From: Sporothrix humicola
Taxonomy: Eukaryota; Ascomycota; Sordariomycetes; Ophiostomatales; Ophiostomataceae
Assembly: GCA_021396245.1 (NCBI GenBank)
Contig: WNYE01000091.1
Location: forward strand, 102,279 to 166,278
Direction of reading: 5' to 3'
DNA length: 64,000 nucleotides
Part shown: positions 43,089 to 54,556 of the stretch, one piece after another
Layout: each line of letters opens with the position of its first letter
Position numbering within the stretch: position 1 is the first letter of the stretch
Translations under genes and position numbers: made by a program
Notes under the pieces: generated by a model
The model's input: only the letters and a program-made list of their open reading frames with translations
Databases searched by the model: none
Told to the model about the DNA's origin: nothing

Positions 43089-46039
43089 TTTGATGTTGTG
43101 GGGTAAACTGAAAGGACAGAGAGCCAAGGAGAATCAAATGATGTCGATGGGTGCCTGGTACAGAAAAATCAAAAGGAGCGGAAGGGGAAGGGGGAAAGTT
43201 TCCTTTTTCAAAAAGCGTGGAATATTCTGTGCCGGCCGTCTTATACTTTGCGTAAAATTAGAAGACAACGACAAGATTAACAGAAACAACAAGACAAACA
43301 AGACAATAAGCTTGTTCTGTCGCGTCTTGGCTCTCGGGTCACCCTCGGGCCTTGTGCCTCGTGGTTGTTGTGTATTTTTCTTCTTCTTTCTTTCTTCCTT
43401 TTTTCTGACAGTCATGCTCCTGTTCCATATTTTCTTTACTTTGTTAATTCGCTATTTCGTCCCGGTGTGGAACCTCATTTCTGCTCTAGACGACACGGAA
43501 TGCCTGGAAAGGGTAGAAAGTGGCACAAAAAGGCACAAAGTGTAGACGACCACGTTAAAACCACGCTCGACCTGCCGTGGGATGGAGGGATACTCGTCAT
43601 CGTTCGAGCTCGGTTATCTATTCTGTCTCCATCTTATGCCATCCCATCTCCATCCTATCCATTTTTAGATTTTCCGGGGCACACATCTGCTCCTAAAGGC
43701 AATCAAGAGTGAGGTCTGGAGAGTCCTGGAGGAAGAGTCTTGTCTTTCTGGCTTCCTCTTCATCTTCGTCTCTCAAAATAAAGTTATTGCCCCGATCTTG
43801 GCGAGTCTTTCTCCAGTCATCTCTCTCGACTCTATTCTTCTCCTCATCTAGAACAAAGTCTCGACATGTCGTGTCTTTCGCCAGTTTTCTTTTTGGTCCT
43901 CATTTTCACTCTCTATTGTCTATGTATCCCGCGTTTGCCAAGAGGAAGGTGGGAGCGAGGCCGGCATAAGAAGATGGAAATAGAATAGAAATAAGTAGAG
44001 ACTTTACAGAAAGGAAAGGAAAAAGGGGAAAGGGAAATTCAAACCGAGAACACGCCGGCCGCACGTAACGTACCTTGAACGCGTACGCTTCCGCCAAGAG
44101 ATGCAAGGTGCCTTGCACATGGATCTCTGTTGGGATTGGGCTGGGTTGGGTTGTGAGCTGTTTGTTATCTTTATTTTGACTATCGTGAGTTTTGACGGGT
44201 GGAAAAGTCAAAAACAATCGCAAACTGTAAAAAGATGGGATGGAAGAAGGGCTCAAAAGTCTCGCGGGGACACGGCCCCAGGATAATATCAAATCGTCTA
44301 AGAAAACTTATTGCAGAGAGCTTATAGCTGTCGACATATTGCGGCCCGTTTATTTTTGGGCAAAAGAAACAACCACAGTGTGACGAGTCAGCGTGGGGCA
44401 CGAGAAAAGTAAATAGACTTTAGAGAATAGTCGTCTGTAAACGGAATTAGCCGAATATCCAAAGAGCTCTCAAAAAGGTTGTCTAATAAAGCGTCCAGAG
44501 GGGTCTAGAAACCCGGAATTAGCCAAGCGGGACATAACACGAGGGATAGTGTGTTTGGAGGGGAAATGAGAAGAAGAAAAAAAAGAAAAAGATCAAGAAG
44601 AAAAAGAAAAAGAAAAGACACAAAAAATTAGAAAACATGCCAGAAAGCCACGAAACATACCACACGGCATAAGTTCGGAGACGACGGGCGCCCATCGCGG
44701 TTGTGACCAGGATTGGGTTGGTTCGACGGTGTGGTCCAGAACAGGTACAGACACGACAATCCAGGCACAGGAAAATATGAAGGAAAGTTCCAATCTGGAG
44801 TGGGTAGGGTTGCACCGGATCTGCTCATCATTCTTTCCTCCGAGATGCCAATGGCACGTTTTCTCGTGGTTGCTCTGACCTCGTGGGCAAATGGAGGCAA
44901 ATGATGATCATTTCTTCCAGAACACGGCTGCGGCTCGGGCAAAAGATTTCTGGCTCGGAGTTCGAGACCGGTCTGTCGACCAAATGTCATGTGGACAGAA
45001 AAGCTTAAACATGGCCAAGCTCGCTTTTCAAGAAAAAATAAGTGAATGTTCCAAAGGAGAACAACCCAAGAAGGCAACGACAAGAGATGAATGGTTTTTG
45101 TGGAGACGAGCTGAGTAAACAAAACCCGGGTATCAGTCGCTTGACGAACAGTTGTTCCGTCTCATTTATTGCACAGGCAAGCTATCAGTGAGGGTTGCCA
45201 TACGTATATTTTCCCCAACATTTTCGACTCTGTTTGTTTGGGCACGGAGCTTAAGTTGAGTTGATTTTTATAAAATAAAAAGAACAGAGATCTCAAGATC
45301 TCCAAACTAATCGAGAATATTAAATGCACAAGGCTACGTTTTGCAAAAAAAAGAAAAAAAAGAAAAAAGAAAAAAGAAATAAAAAAGAAAAATCCGAAGG
45401 CAAAATCAGAGTAGAAAATAACTCCAGCAAAATATGGTAACCATTAAATCTTACTTTTTCTGAGCAACCAAGTCGAAGAAATCATGTGCTTCCATTGTGT
45501 GCACTGGAATAGAGAGGAACATGGAAGGATTAAATACGGGTGGATGAAGAAGATCAAGAACAGGCGTCTAGTCTACGATCAGTGCCCACGTTTAAGTCTT
45601 CCACTCTCACTGAAAAGCAAAACCATACCAATATCAGAACGATAGGCTAAGAAAATTATCTACTTCAACACAACGTACTGAAAATAAAATCAAAAGAAAT
45701 AAAACATTGTCGTCCTCTGTTTACTTTCCTCTCAACGATGACTAATCGTCACCAGCCACACCAGCCACATTCGCAGCCCACCAGACCCCAGCTCCCATTA
45801 GCGCCAAAAGCTGCTGCCGGTTGACCATCGGGAAGCTGGTGAATCGCTCAATCGCGTTGCTGCCGCAATTGGCCGATTTTTTATTTTGCTTGGACCGAGC
45901 AGGCGATCACGACAAGATAACGACAACATTGACGACTGTTGTCCGACAAGCTCGACAACACTTTTACGACCTCCTCCCTCCCCGACACTCTTTCCATTGA
46001 CGCCTGCGAGACAGCAACCCGAGCTGTCGACGAACCACA
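43089..46039. other. Nearly 3-kb intergenic region
   Basis: It lies between two divergent genes (LysM leftward, sam50 rightward). Purine-only runs occur at about 44571-44619 and 45345-45391. Open frames up to 165 codons show no family feature. No RNA gene is recognised. Confidence 0.45.
45345..45391. repeat. Purine tract (A-rich with regular G)
   Basis: A run of AAAAAAG-like units containing almost no pyrimidine on the plus strand; a similar tract is at 44571-44619. Low-complexity DNA of unknown role. Confidence 0.7.
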
Positions 46040-47740
46040 ATGGCTTCTTCCGGGAACAAGGTGGGCATTTACGCATTTTTTGGGTGGCATGGGGCTCCCA
46101 ATCTCGACGACAGCTAACATCTCGCTTCTCTTCTCTAGCTCAGCAAGGATGTTGCCACTCTCCGCCTCGAGGCCCAGACCGACGCCGCCCTCCGCGCCAA
46201 GGAGGAGGAGTCTGCACGGCGGCACGCACTGGCCGTTATGGCCGAGCACATGCTGCAGCCGGCGACGCTGCACACATTTGAGATCCACGGCGCCCGCAAC
46301 ACCCGCCGCTCGTTCCTCGACCCCATCTTCCAGCCTCTGGTCGACGACTCGCGCAATGTGGGCACGACGCTGGGCGACGTCTTTGCCGACGTCCAGGAGG
46401 CCGTGGGCAAGCTGGAGCGGTTTGGCATCTTCAAGCCGGATCCCACTGTGCATTTCGCCGACGCCCGGCAGCGCGACCCGGCGGCAGCGGCCACGGACTA
46501 CGATATCGCCGTGCGCGTGCAGGAGCTGCCGCGGTTCCGACTCAACACGGGCACGGACCTGGGCAACACGGAGGGTTCGGCGTACGGCAACCTGCTGTGG
46601 CGCAACATTTTTGGCGGTGCGGAGTCGTTGTCGCTGAACGCAAGCGCGGGAACTCGCACACGGTCGGCATACAGTGCCGTGCTGTCGGCGCCGCTCGAGG
46701 GCAACCCGGACGTGCGTCTGTCGCTCGAGGGCCTGGCGTCGGCCACGCAAAAACCCTGGGCGAGCCACGAGGAGGTGCTCAAGGGCGGCACGGTGCGTCT
46801 GGGCTGGCGCGTTCCCGAGACGGGCGACCTGCACAGCGTGGCCTACGGCTCGGCATGGCGCCAGCTGACGGGCCTTGGTGGCAGTGCATCCCCAACGGTG
46901 CGCCGCGACGCCGGCGACAGCCTCAAGAGCAGCCTGAGCCACACGTTTACGCGCGACCGCCGCGACAATGCGCTGCTGCCTCAGAGCGGCTATCTTTTGC
47001 GGACGGCGTCGGAGCTGGCCGGCTGGGGTCCCCTGGGCGGCGATGTTGCGTTCGCCAAGACCGAGGCCGAGTTCTCGGGCGCCATCCCTCTGACGTTCCC
47101 CAACCTGAAGCAGTCGTCGCCTTACGCAACCTCTTCCGCCAACCCTTCTTCATCACAACCGCTCGCCTTTGACAGCGGCGTTACGCTCGGTGCCGGTTTC
47201 CGCGCCGGTGTGCTGTACCCGTTGCCCTTTGGCTACAACCTGTTTGGCAACGGTGCCGCACCCAGCCGCATCAACGACCGCTTCCTGCTTGGCGGCCCGA
47301 CCGACGTTCGCGGTTTCACGCAGGGCGGCCTGGGCCCGCACGATGGCAGCGATGCCGTTGGCGGCGACGTCTTTGCCGCCGGTGGCGTCAACCTGCTGGT
47401 TCCCATCACCAAGGCCGGCCGCGACTCGCCGCTGCGTCTGCAGCTGTTTGCCAACAGCGGCCGCCTGGTGGCCCTCAAGAACAAGAAGCAGCCCAAGTCA
47501 CAATCCGAGGACGGTGTGCCGCAGCCGGTTGGCCAGACATCGACCCAGGTCGCCCAGAGCGTGTCGGCTGCCATCCAGGACCTGACGACGGGCCTGCCGA
47601 GCACGGCCGTCGGTGTCGGTCTGGTGTATGCTCACCCTGTCGCCCGCTTCGAGCTCAACTTTAGCCTGCCGATAGTTATGCGCCGTGGCGAGGAGAGCCG
47701 CAAGGGTCTGCAGGTCGGCGTCGGTATCAACTTCTTGTAA
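46040..47740 (+). CDS. sam50: Sam50/Tob55, mitochondrial outer-membrane beta-barrel insertase
   Basis: Two exons, 46040-46060 (only seven codons, MASSGNK) and 46139-47740, encode 540 aa. The 78-nt intron has a CTAAC branch and ends CTCTAG. After a charged N-terminal segment there is a POTRA-like region (LHTFEIHGARNTRRSFLDPI ...). The Omp85-type barrel begins near residue 165 (LPRFRLNTGTDLGNTEGSAY). The barrel carries the family loop motif GGPTDVRGFTQGGLGPHDG (an IRGF-type motif) and ends in a beta signal-like strand (VGVGINFL). It is the core of the SAM complex that folds porin, Tom40 and other barrels into the outer membrane. It is essential in fungi in which it has been studied. It converges with the GNAT gene, 160 bp apart. 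Confidence 0.92.
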
Positions 47741-47900
47741 CAGTTTTAACGTTTCGCAGTCTGTGGCGGTTTTAAGATAGAATAAGCAAAAGAAGCAAGG
47801 AGCGCTGAAGGAAATCCATTTGTAGTATTTGTAGTGTATATAGAAAATGCATTGTAATTTTTGTCATCATATTGACCTCCCATATTATCTCGCAGCTCGC

Positions 47901-48726
47901 CTACCACCCCGTCTCGCTCACATCGCGGACCATCCACACACAGCCCTCCGCCTCGCCGCCCGGCTGCACGCGGAATCCGCACTTTTCGTAAAACGGTACC
48001 ACCTTTGTGTTCTCGCCGGACACGCCAATCTGCAGGCCCGTTGCGCCCTCCTTGGCAATCGACTCCAGGAACGTCTTGATCAGCTCGCGGCCCCACCCCT
48101 TTCCCTGGTGGCTCTCCAGCATGTCAATGTGCATCACCGCGCGGTATTTCGTGCCCGAGATCAGCTCTTTGCGCAGCGGCGTCTGGTCGCTTTCCAGCAG
48201 CAGCCAGCGCGGGTTGTACGCCTGCTGCAGCATGCTCGTCTCGTTGACAATTTTTTTCGACGGATCATCGGGCGAGGGGATGTGGAACGGCTCGAGCTTG
48301 TCCAGGTCGGCTGGTGCAGGCCGCCCGACTTCTTTGCGCGCCTTTTCGACAATCTCGTCGGGGACGCCCTCCACGGGGCCCGTACCGCCAATCAGATCCG
48401 TAAATTTGCTGTACTTTTCGGCCATGACGTGCACATCGGCACTGCCAATCACGTAGCCGACGACATGGCCCGTGCCGTCGTCGAGGACAAAGCAGTTTTG
48501 CGGGTTGAGCAGCGTGAACTGGTGTGTCCACATGTACGGCGCGAGCCGGATGGCCGTCTGTTCGTTGATCAGCGACGGCGGGAGCGTGGCGCGACACTGG
48601 AGGAGAGGGGGTTAGTAAACGTCATGACTTGAAAAGCCAACACGAGGGAATGAGAATGAGGCTTACAATATGAGCTGTGTCGTCCCATTCGGAGAGCGTC
48701 AGCTTGTAGGGGCGGATGAAAGCCAT
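47901..48726 (-). CDS. GNAT-family N-acetyltransferase
   Basis: Two exons, 48726-48667 and 48596-47901, encode 251 aa. The first exon (20 codons, MAFIRPYKLTLSEWDDTAHI) joins through a 70-nt intron with a TTACTAACC branch to CRATLPPSLINEQT. The GNAT fold is shown by the strand NCFVLDDGTGHVVGYVIGS, the central IDMLESHQGKGWGRELI with the acetyl-CoA loop Q-x-x-G-x-G, and the C-terminal GATGLQIGVSGENTKVVPFY plus YEKCGFRV. An insert of about 80 residues (from ADVHVMAEKY to LLLESDQTPLR) separates the first two core strands. The substrate is not evident; protein, aminoglycoside and small-amine acetylators share these features. Confidence 0.88.
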
Positions 48727-50206
48727 GATTGCGGGGTAGCTGGGCGAGGTGAGAACAAGTGTGTAGGTCGTGTGTGACCGGCGATTGTGATAAGCCGAAA
48801 AATCTAGATGTCGTCGTGGACTGGATGTCGAAAGATTGAAGAGTAATTGAACTAGGAAGGGAAGGGAAAAGAGGCTGCATTGGGGATTAAGTGGCGTCTT
48901 GCATGTGAGGCAGGTACTCTTGAGGGTACAGACGGCATGTAAGATAGCGCCGTGCCGATGCGACTACCGTATTTGGTAGCTGGCATGCGAGCTTCCAAGG
49001 CAGCCAAACCTTAATATTTTAGGAAGGAGCTTTAAGACCCTAGATTCAAGCTCCTGGCAGCAACTCGCAACCTACCGCCCGACAAAACCGCCGACGTTTT
49101 CGCGGAACAACGGACAATTGACATCCCCTCATTCTTGACAGAAAAGGTGAGGGGACTTGCCGACACATGTTTAGCCCGGAGTTTTCCCGGCGCGGTCCGG
49201 TATTGCGGCGCCGTCTGATCATGATTTGAGGCCTGAGGGTTTAGACACAAGTTTAAACTTTAGGCAATTAAGTTGAGTCACGGGAACGCATAAGTCACGG
49301 TAGTTTTTCGGTGTATCAAATGTTAAATGCCAAATGTTGGACGTTAGAGTATAGGTTCGTGTATTCTCAGTCTCTGGATACAATAGAAAATGCCAATCCC
49401 ACAAAGAGAGGAAATGAAGAGAAAAGAAAAGAGAGAAGAAAGAAACAAAATGGAAATAAGAATAAATAAAAGTTAAGAAAGAAAAGAAAGTAAGAAGTAA
49501 TCAGCAAGAAAACACCTTGGAATGCTAGTATGTCCCCTTCTCCAAAACGTACAGAGATAAAGAGAGTAAAAAATAAAAAGAATAGACGAGATATATATAA
49601 AGTACAGCCTGTTTGTTTTTTTCCGTGTTTCTGAACTCCTCCGAATAAAAGCCAAGGTCTTCCAAGGATCTAAGCCCGGCGCCTCGCAAACATGAAAAGT
49701 ATTGCTTTCCTATCCTCCCATTCAGGTGACTTGCGTCTTCCTGTGTAATGGGAATGGGGGGGAAAGAGAGAAAAGGACAAACTGCTAGAGAAAAGGCAAA
49801 ATATAGTAATAGCAAAGAAATGATACAAAAATGAATAAAAAGGAGCCAGTCCAGAAGGCGGGTCGGCGATGAAGAAGTGTGGATAATGGTTGGGAGTAAG
49901 AGAGAGGGAGAATGAGGAAGAGAGATAAAGAGTATGGTCGCCCATAGAAGAGAAAAGGTACGGAGTGTACATCCGGTGTAGTCGATCAGGTGGGAAAATA
50001 AAGTGGTATCACAAGGCCCCGTCTACTCATGAGGTTTTTTTCGTGACAAAAACAGAAAAGAGAACCGGGGTATCCAAAAATATAAAAAGAGAGAAATTAT
50101 AGAAGATGGCGGCGCGCAGATAAAATGCGAGAAATGAGTGTAGAGAAGAAAGACAGGGAAGACATGGAAGACAGGGAAGACAAGGAAGACAAGGGTCAAA
50201 GGACAC
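48727..50206. other. Intergenic, purine-rich on the plus strand at right
   Basis: Promoter of the GNAT gene at left. The segment 49400-50200 is A/G-rich with simple runs and is the 3' flank of the large leftward gene. No gene is recognised. Confidence 0.45.
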
Positions 50207-53200
50207 TTAGATCATCCCACCGGGAAGATCCATGCGCTGCCCCGGCATTCCGCCGCCCATCATCCGCGAGTGCATGCCGCTGGCCTCGGAGGCTTGCTTG
50301 CGCAGACCGCGCTGCTCAAAGCGCGCATCCTCGTTGTCACTAGCTGAGCCACCCAGCTGGTAGTTGTGGGGTTTGACCGACAGGTTGGTGCTGCTGCTCG
50401 ATGCGCCTTGGGGGAGGGTGGGCATCGACAGGGCAGACATGGTGTCCATCTCGTCGCCCGGGCCATCACTGCGGCGGCCGCCCATCAAACCACCGAGCAT
50501 GCCACGCGGGCCACGGGTGCCCGAAGCCTTGCGTAGAGGGTTGATTGGCGGCAAAGGCGGGACAAAGGCAGGCTGAGGAGCGTTGCTGGGCGCACGAGCA
50601 CGCGAGCCACTGCGAGAGCGAGAGCCGTTGCCGTTGGCACCGTTGTTCTCCATCTCGGGGGCAGAGGTGCTCTGCTGCAGGCTGACCGTCGGGACGCGGC
50701 TGGTGCTCATGAGGAACGTCGGCTCCGAGATCTCCGTCTTGCGCACAGACTTCTTCATCGACTCGTTGAGCGAGCTGTTAGTCGTGCTATAACCCGTACC
50801 ACTACTGGCCGGTGCCGAAGACTGGTGCGGTGGCATGCCAGGGCGCTGCTGCATGCGAGGGCCGTTGCCGGTGGGTGTCGACGGGCCAGATGCGCTTGCA
50901 CTGCCAGGGAAGTAGGGCGACTTGGGCAGACCTGCGCTACCGAGAGGAGAGATGGGAGACGGCTGGCCAGAAGAAGCGTTGAAGCCGGAAGGCGAACGGC
51001 CGCCCATGGCAGTCTGAACAGACAGGTTGTTCATCGAAGGGCTGTTACCGGCGCTACCAGGGTAGGCCTGGGGAGGCATGTGCGGCGACCGGCGAATGTC
51101 AGTGCCGGGAAGACCAGGCGAGCGCATGGGCAGGCCAGAACGAGCAGGAGGGCCGAGATGGTTGTTGCCATTGGGGCCGGGCTGATGATGTTGCTGCTGC
51201 TGGTAGTCGTCGTAGCCAGGACCGTTCTGGTTGGCCCGGATCCGAGGGGGCGCGTGACGGGTGTAGCCACCGTTGTTGCTGGTCTCGGAGCCGCTGCGGT
51301 CACGCTCTGTCGGGCCCGAAGTTCTCGAGCCCGAACGGGAGCGGCCACCTTTGCCGTTGCTGCTGCCACGAGACTCCTGGCTGGGATCGCGCTGCTGGTA
51401 GTAGACCGGAGGCGGCTTCCGTTCCCGTTCGCGGCTATTAGGCGTGGAAGACACAGTCGGGCGACGCTCGCGTCTCGGAGGCGAGCGCTCATCAGCAAAG
51501 GCCTGCTCGGGTCCTGAGCCCTGGGCACTTTCAGACTGGTGCCGGGCCAGTGTCTCGAGCTCCTTACGCTTCTGAAGCTGGCGGCGGGCGTTGCGGAAAG
51601 CGCGCAGACCAGGGTGCATGTTGTTCTCGTCGTTGCCAGCGTTCGCGTTGGCGTCCGTCTCCTCGTCAGCATCGTCAACGTCAGTGTCAGTGCTCGAGCG
51701 AGGGACAGATGGGGCCGAAGATGGGATGGCCGGCGACTGGTTGGCAGAGGCCGAGGTTGAGCTGGGCAGACGGCCGAAGTAACCTTCAGCGCTGGGACGG
51801 GGCTTTTCCTCGCGCTCCTCCTGGAGGGCCTCCAAAGAGAAACCGTCGTTGATGGCTGCAGAAGCAGACGAAACAGGAGGTGTCGGGACAGGCGACGGGG
51901 TCTGCTCTTCAAAGGACTGCTTGGACGGACTGGGCGCCGTGCTCATCGTCGAGGTGCCGAGACCCAGCTTCCGTGTGGATTTGGGCTGAGACACGTCGCG
52001 AGACCGCTCGAGGAGCGAGCCACGGCTCGACTTGGCACGCAGGATGCCGAGCGGGTTCGACTTGATGGGAGGCGGCTGCGATGCCAGCTCGGTGGGTGCC
52101 AGAAGAGGCGAGGTGTTGCGGCTGCTGTCCGACTCAACATAGGTTGTCAGACGCTCCTGGACACGCTTGCGTGCGTTGGCCAGCTGGCTAGCAAAGTCGT
52201 CATCCTCGTGCTCGCCATCGAGATTGTTGCTGGAACGGTTGGAATCGGCGACGCTTGTGATACGGCTGCGCGACGAAACCGAGCAGAGAGAAGGTGCGCG
52301 TGTCGACTCGGCATCGGCAAACATGTTCTTGGGCGGCTCGGGGATGGGCGGACGCTGTGTTGCAATCTTCTGGATGGGCTGCTGCGGAAGCGAGGGCAGC
52401 TCCGGCTCAGGCTCGGCCTCCTTCTTGTCGTTGTCGTTAGCACTGATAGAGCTGTAGACCGAGGCGGTCCAGTTCTGGTCGTCCCATGGTTGGCCAATCT
52501 TCAGATCAAGAGAGCCGCTGGTGATGCTGGTCTGGAGATGGGGGGCCTCGTAGTCGTTGGTGTCATTGTTCGGTGGGGCAGTGCTGTACACAGACGAGGC
52601 ATTGCTTGTAGAGCGCAGGTGCTGGAGAACCATGCCACTCAAGCCACCGCCAGGACCCAGCGTTGGAGAATCAACGGGGGGGCCACCAGCTTCCTTATCG
52701 GTCGACTCTTCGGTTGGCTCAACTGGCGGCTCAGGAAGGTCAGGAATGGTGAATTTGTTCGCCGACGGCGAAGGGGACAGAGGCGGCGGCATAGCAGACT
52801 GGCGGAAAGCAGGATGGTCGGCGTCTGACGGGCGTTCAAGAAGGACTTGCGGCCGCGGTACACTTGACTGGACGCTCTTGACAGCGGCGTCAATCTCATC
52901 TTCCTCATCCTCGTCGTCGAAAAGGAACGTCTTCTGCGCCTTAGTAGAATCCTCGTTGCTGGTGACGGATGGTGCCTTGACGACAGCCGGAGCAGGCGCC
53001 ACAGAGGTCGGGGCCGGGGCAGCATCCAGGCTTGGACGGGCGCGGTCAGTGGGTGTCTCGGAGCGGACCTGCTGCAGCTGCAGCTGACGCTCAGCGAAGC
53101 GCGACTCGTCGTAAGGAAGAGTCGGTTTCTGGAACATGCCCAGTGCCGTGGCCTTGCCAACATCGTTTGGCTGGATCTTGAGCATCGTGTGCTCGCCGCC

Positions 53201-54556
53201 AGACTCACTGACGGGCGGGCTCAAGGGCGGGCTGCTAGGGAAGGCGTTCTTTGACTCTTGTGCACCAACGACCACCTTCAGGCCAGCTGAGTCGTTGCTA
53301 GCGGCCGCCATCGAGCCGACAGACGAACCCGACATGGGAGGGCTCATTGAGCGCAGGTTGGGCGCGCTGGCCTTGGATAAGACTTGGCGGCGCTCAAGAC
53401 GCTCGAGGGTGGACATGACGGTGCCTGTTGGCGGGACCACGCGGTCAGGGAAGCCAAAGCCAGCTGTGGGCGAAGGCGCGGCAGACATGTCGGGCGTCTT
53501 TGACCGTAGCAGACGCTTGCCAGTCAGTGTGTCGATGCGAGACAGAGCAGAGGACTGCTGCTCGTGAAGATCCTGGTTCAAGCCCTGCTCGTACAGGCGG
53601 CGGATGCGGGATGTAGGCATGCGCTCGACCCCGGTGCCCGAGGAGGGTGCTGCGCCATTGCTGGAAGCTGACGGCGCAGACGACTGGGGGTTAGGAGACT
53701 GCCACTCCTTGGTGGAGGACATGCCCGGTTGTGACGTGACCGAGGTGGCTGCGGTTGAGTTGCGGGCTGCGGATGAGGTGGTTGATGATGTTTCCCGCCT
53801 CAGATTGTATTCGATTGGAGATGGTGACTCGGAGCGCTGGTAGGAGGATGAGGGATCGTAGACATCGGCAGAGAGAAGTGAGCTGCTGTTGATCGCAGAC
53901 CCGTGAAGATCTGTAATGTCGTCTTCGTAGTCCAGAAACTGCTCCTTTCTTTCTTGCCGGAGCTTCTGGAAAGCAGACAGAGCCACGTCGTTCTCGTAGA
54001 GGGCGCGGCCGCCCATACCACCCTCAGCAACATTCTTAGATGATGCGCCACTGGCCGGGATCCGGTAAATCTTCTGGCGACCCCCAAACAGGTTGTTGCC
54101 CTCTGTTGGCCGTGTCCGGTTCATGATGCTGTCGTTCTGAAGCGAGTCTGTATCCGAGGCAAATGAATTTGTGCGCATAAACGGGGGTGGTGCGCGGATG
54201 GACTCGACCTCCGCAATATCATCAAGGCCACGGAAGCCGCCGCTGAAGTCCATGAGCCGGGATTGGCGCTTGGGGAACAAGACACTGTCGTCGAGTGCCT
54301 TGCCGATTTTTGTGCTGGGATCATCTTGCTCGCGGAGCATGGAGAAGCGCGCTGACAAGCCGGTCATGAGCAGACTTGTCCGGAAGTCGTCGCTTGGTGG
54401 CAGGACATTTGTGATATCGATCTGCTTCTTCTCCTCCTCTGGTGCCTTCTTATTTCTCCTGAATCCCATAAAAGAGTGCTGTTCATCCGAGGAGGCACGG
54501 CCAGATGAGGCGGCCTGCTCCTCCTTGACCTTCTTCTTTGTCCGGAACCGATTCAT
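50207..54556 (-). CDS. Large conserved disordered protein, 1449 aa
   Basis: A single exon of 4350 nt. The basic start (MNRFRTKKKVKEE) and FMGFRRNKKAPEEEKK lead to a well-ordered conserved block (SDDFRTSLLMTGLSARFSML, then REQDDPSTKIGKALDDSVLF, residues about 55-95) that I recognise from orthologues in filamentous ascomycetes. A second conserved stretch is GGRALYENDVALSAFQKLRQ and ERKEQFLDYEDDITDLHGSA (about 180-220). The remainder is Ser/Pro/Gln/Arg-rich and disordered, with repeated SRSGSR-like phosphosites and a short coiled patch (HPGLRAFRNARRQLQKRKEL). No catalytic domain, signal peptide or span is visible. The role is unknown; a scaffold or cell-polarity function is only a guess. The opposite strand is widely open because of composition. 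Confidence 0.85.
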   Translation of the reverse strand: MNRFRTKKKVKEEQAASSGRASSDEQHSFMGFRRNKKAPEEEKKQIDITNVLPPSDDFRTSLLMTGLSARFSMLREQDDPSTKIGKALDDSVLFPKRQSRLMDFSGGFRGLDDIAEVESIRAPPPFMRTNSFASDTDSLQNDSIMNRTRPTEGNNLFGGRQKIYRIPASGASSKNVAEGGMGGRALYENDVALSAFQKLRQERKEQFLDYEDDITDLHGSAINSSSLLSADVYDPSSSYQRSESPSPIEYNLRRETSSTTSSAARNSTAATSVTSQPGMSSTKEWQSPNPQSSAPSASSNGAAPSSGTGVERMPTSRIRRLYEQGLNQDLHEQQSSALSRIDTLTGKRLLRSKTPDMSAAPSPTAGFGFPDRVVPPTGTVMSTLERLERRQVLSKASAPNLRSMSPPMSGSSVGSMAAASNDSAGLKVVVGAQESKNAFPSSPPLSPPVSESGGEHTMLKIQPNDVGKATALGMFQKPTLPYDESRFAERQLQLQQVRSETPTDRARPSLDAAPAPTSVAPAPAVVKAPSVTSNEDSTKAQKTFLFDDEDEEDEIDAAVKSVQSSVPRPQVLLERPSDADHPAFRQSAMPPPLSPSPSANKFTIPDLPEPPVEPTEESTDKEAGGPPVDSPTLGPGGGLSGMVLQHLRSTSNASSVYSTAPPNNDTNDYEAPHLQTSITSGSLDLKIGQPWDDQNWTASVYSSISANDNDKKEAEPEPELPSLPQQPIQKIATQRPPIPEPPKNMFADAESTRAPSLCSVSSRSRITSVADSNRSSNNLDGEHEDDDFASQLANARKRVQERLTTYVESDSSRNTSPLLAPTELASQPPPIKSNPLGILRAKSSRGSLLERSRDVSQPKSTRKLGLGTSTMSTAPSPSKQSFEEQTPSPVPTPPVSSASAAINDGFSLEALQEEREEKPRPSAEGYFGRLPSSTSASANQSPAIPSSAPSVPRSSTDTDVDDADEETDANANAGNDENNMHPGLRAFRNARRQLQKRKELETLARHQSESAQGSGPEQAFADERSPPRRERRPTVSSTPNSRERERKPPPVYYQQRDPSQESRGSSNGKGGRSRSGSRTSGPTERDRSGSETSNNGGYTRHAPPRIRANQNGPGYDDYQQQQHHQPGPNGNNHLGPPARSGLPMRSPGLPGTDIRRSPHMPPQAYPGSAGNSPSMNNLSVQTAMGGRSPSGFNASSGQPSPISPLGSAGLPKSPYFPGSASASGPSTPTGNGPRMQQRPGMPPHQSSAPASSGTGYSTTNSSLNESMKKSVRKTEISEPTFLMSTSRVPTVSLQQSTSAPEMENNGANGNGSRSRSGSRARAPSNAPQPAFVPPLPPINPLRKASGTRGPRGMLGGLMGGRRSDGPGDEMDTMSALSMPTLPQGASSSSTNLSVKPHNYQLGGSASDNEDARFEQRGLRKQASEASGMHSRMMGGGMPGQRMDLPGGMI

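Noticed and set aside
45881..46942. 353-codon minus-strand frame over the start of sam50
   Set aside because: Antisense shadow of the GC-rich sam50 exon.
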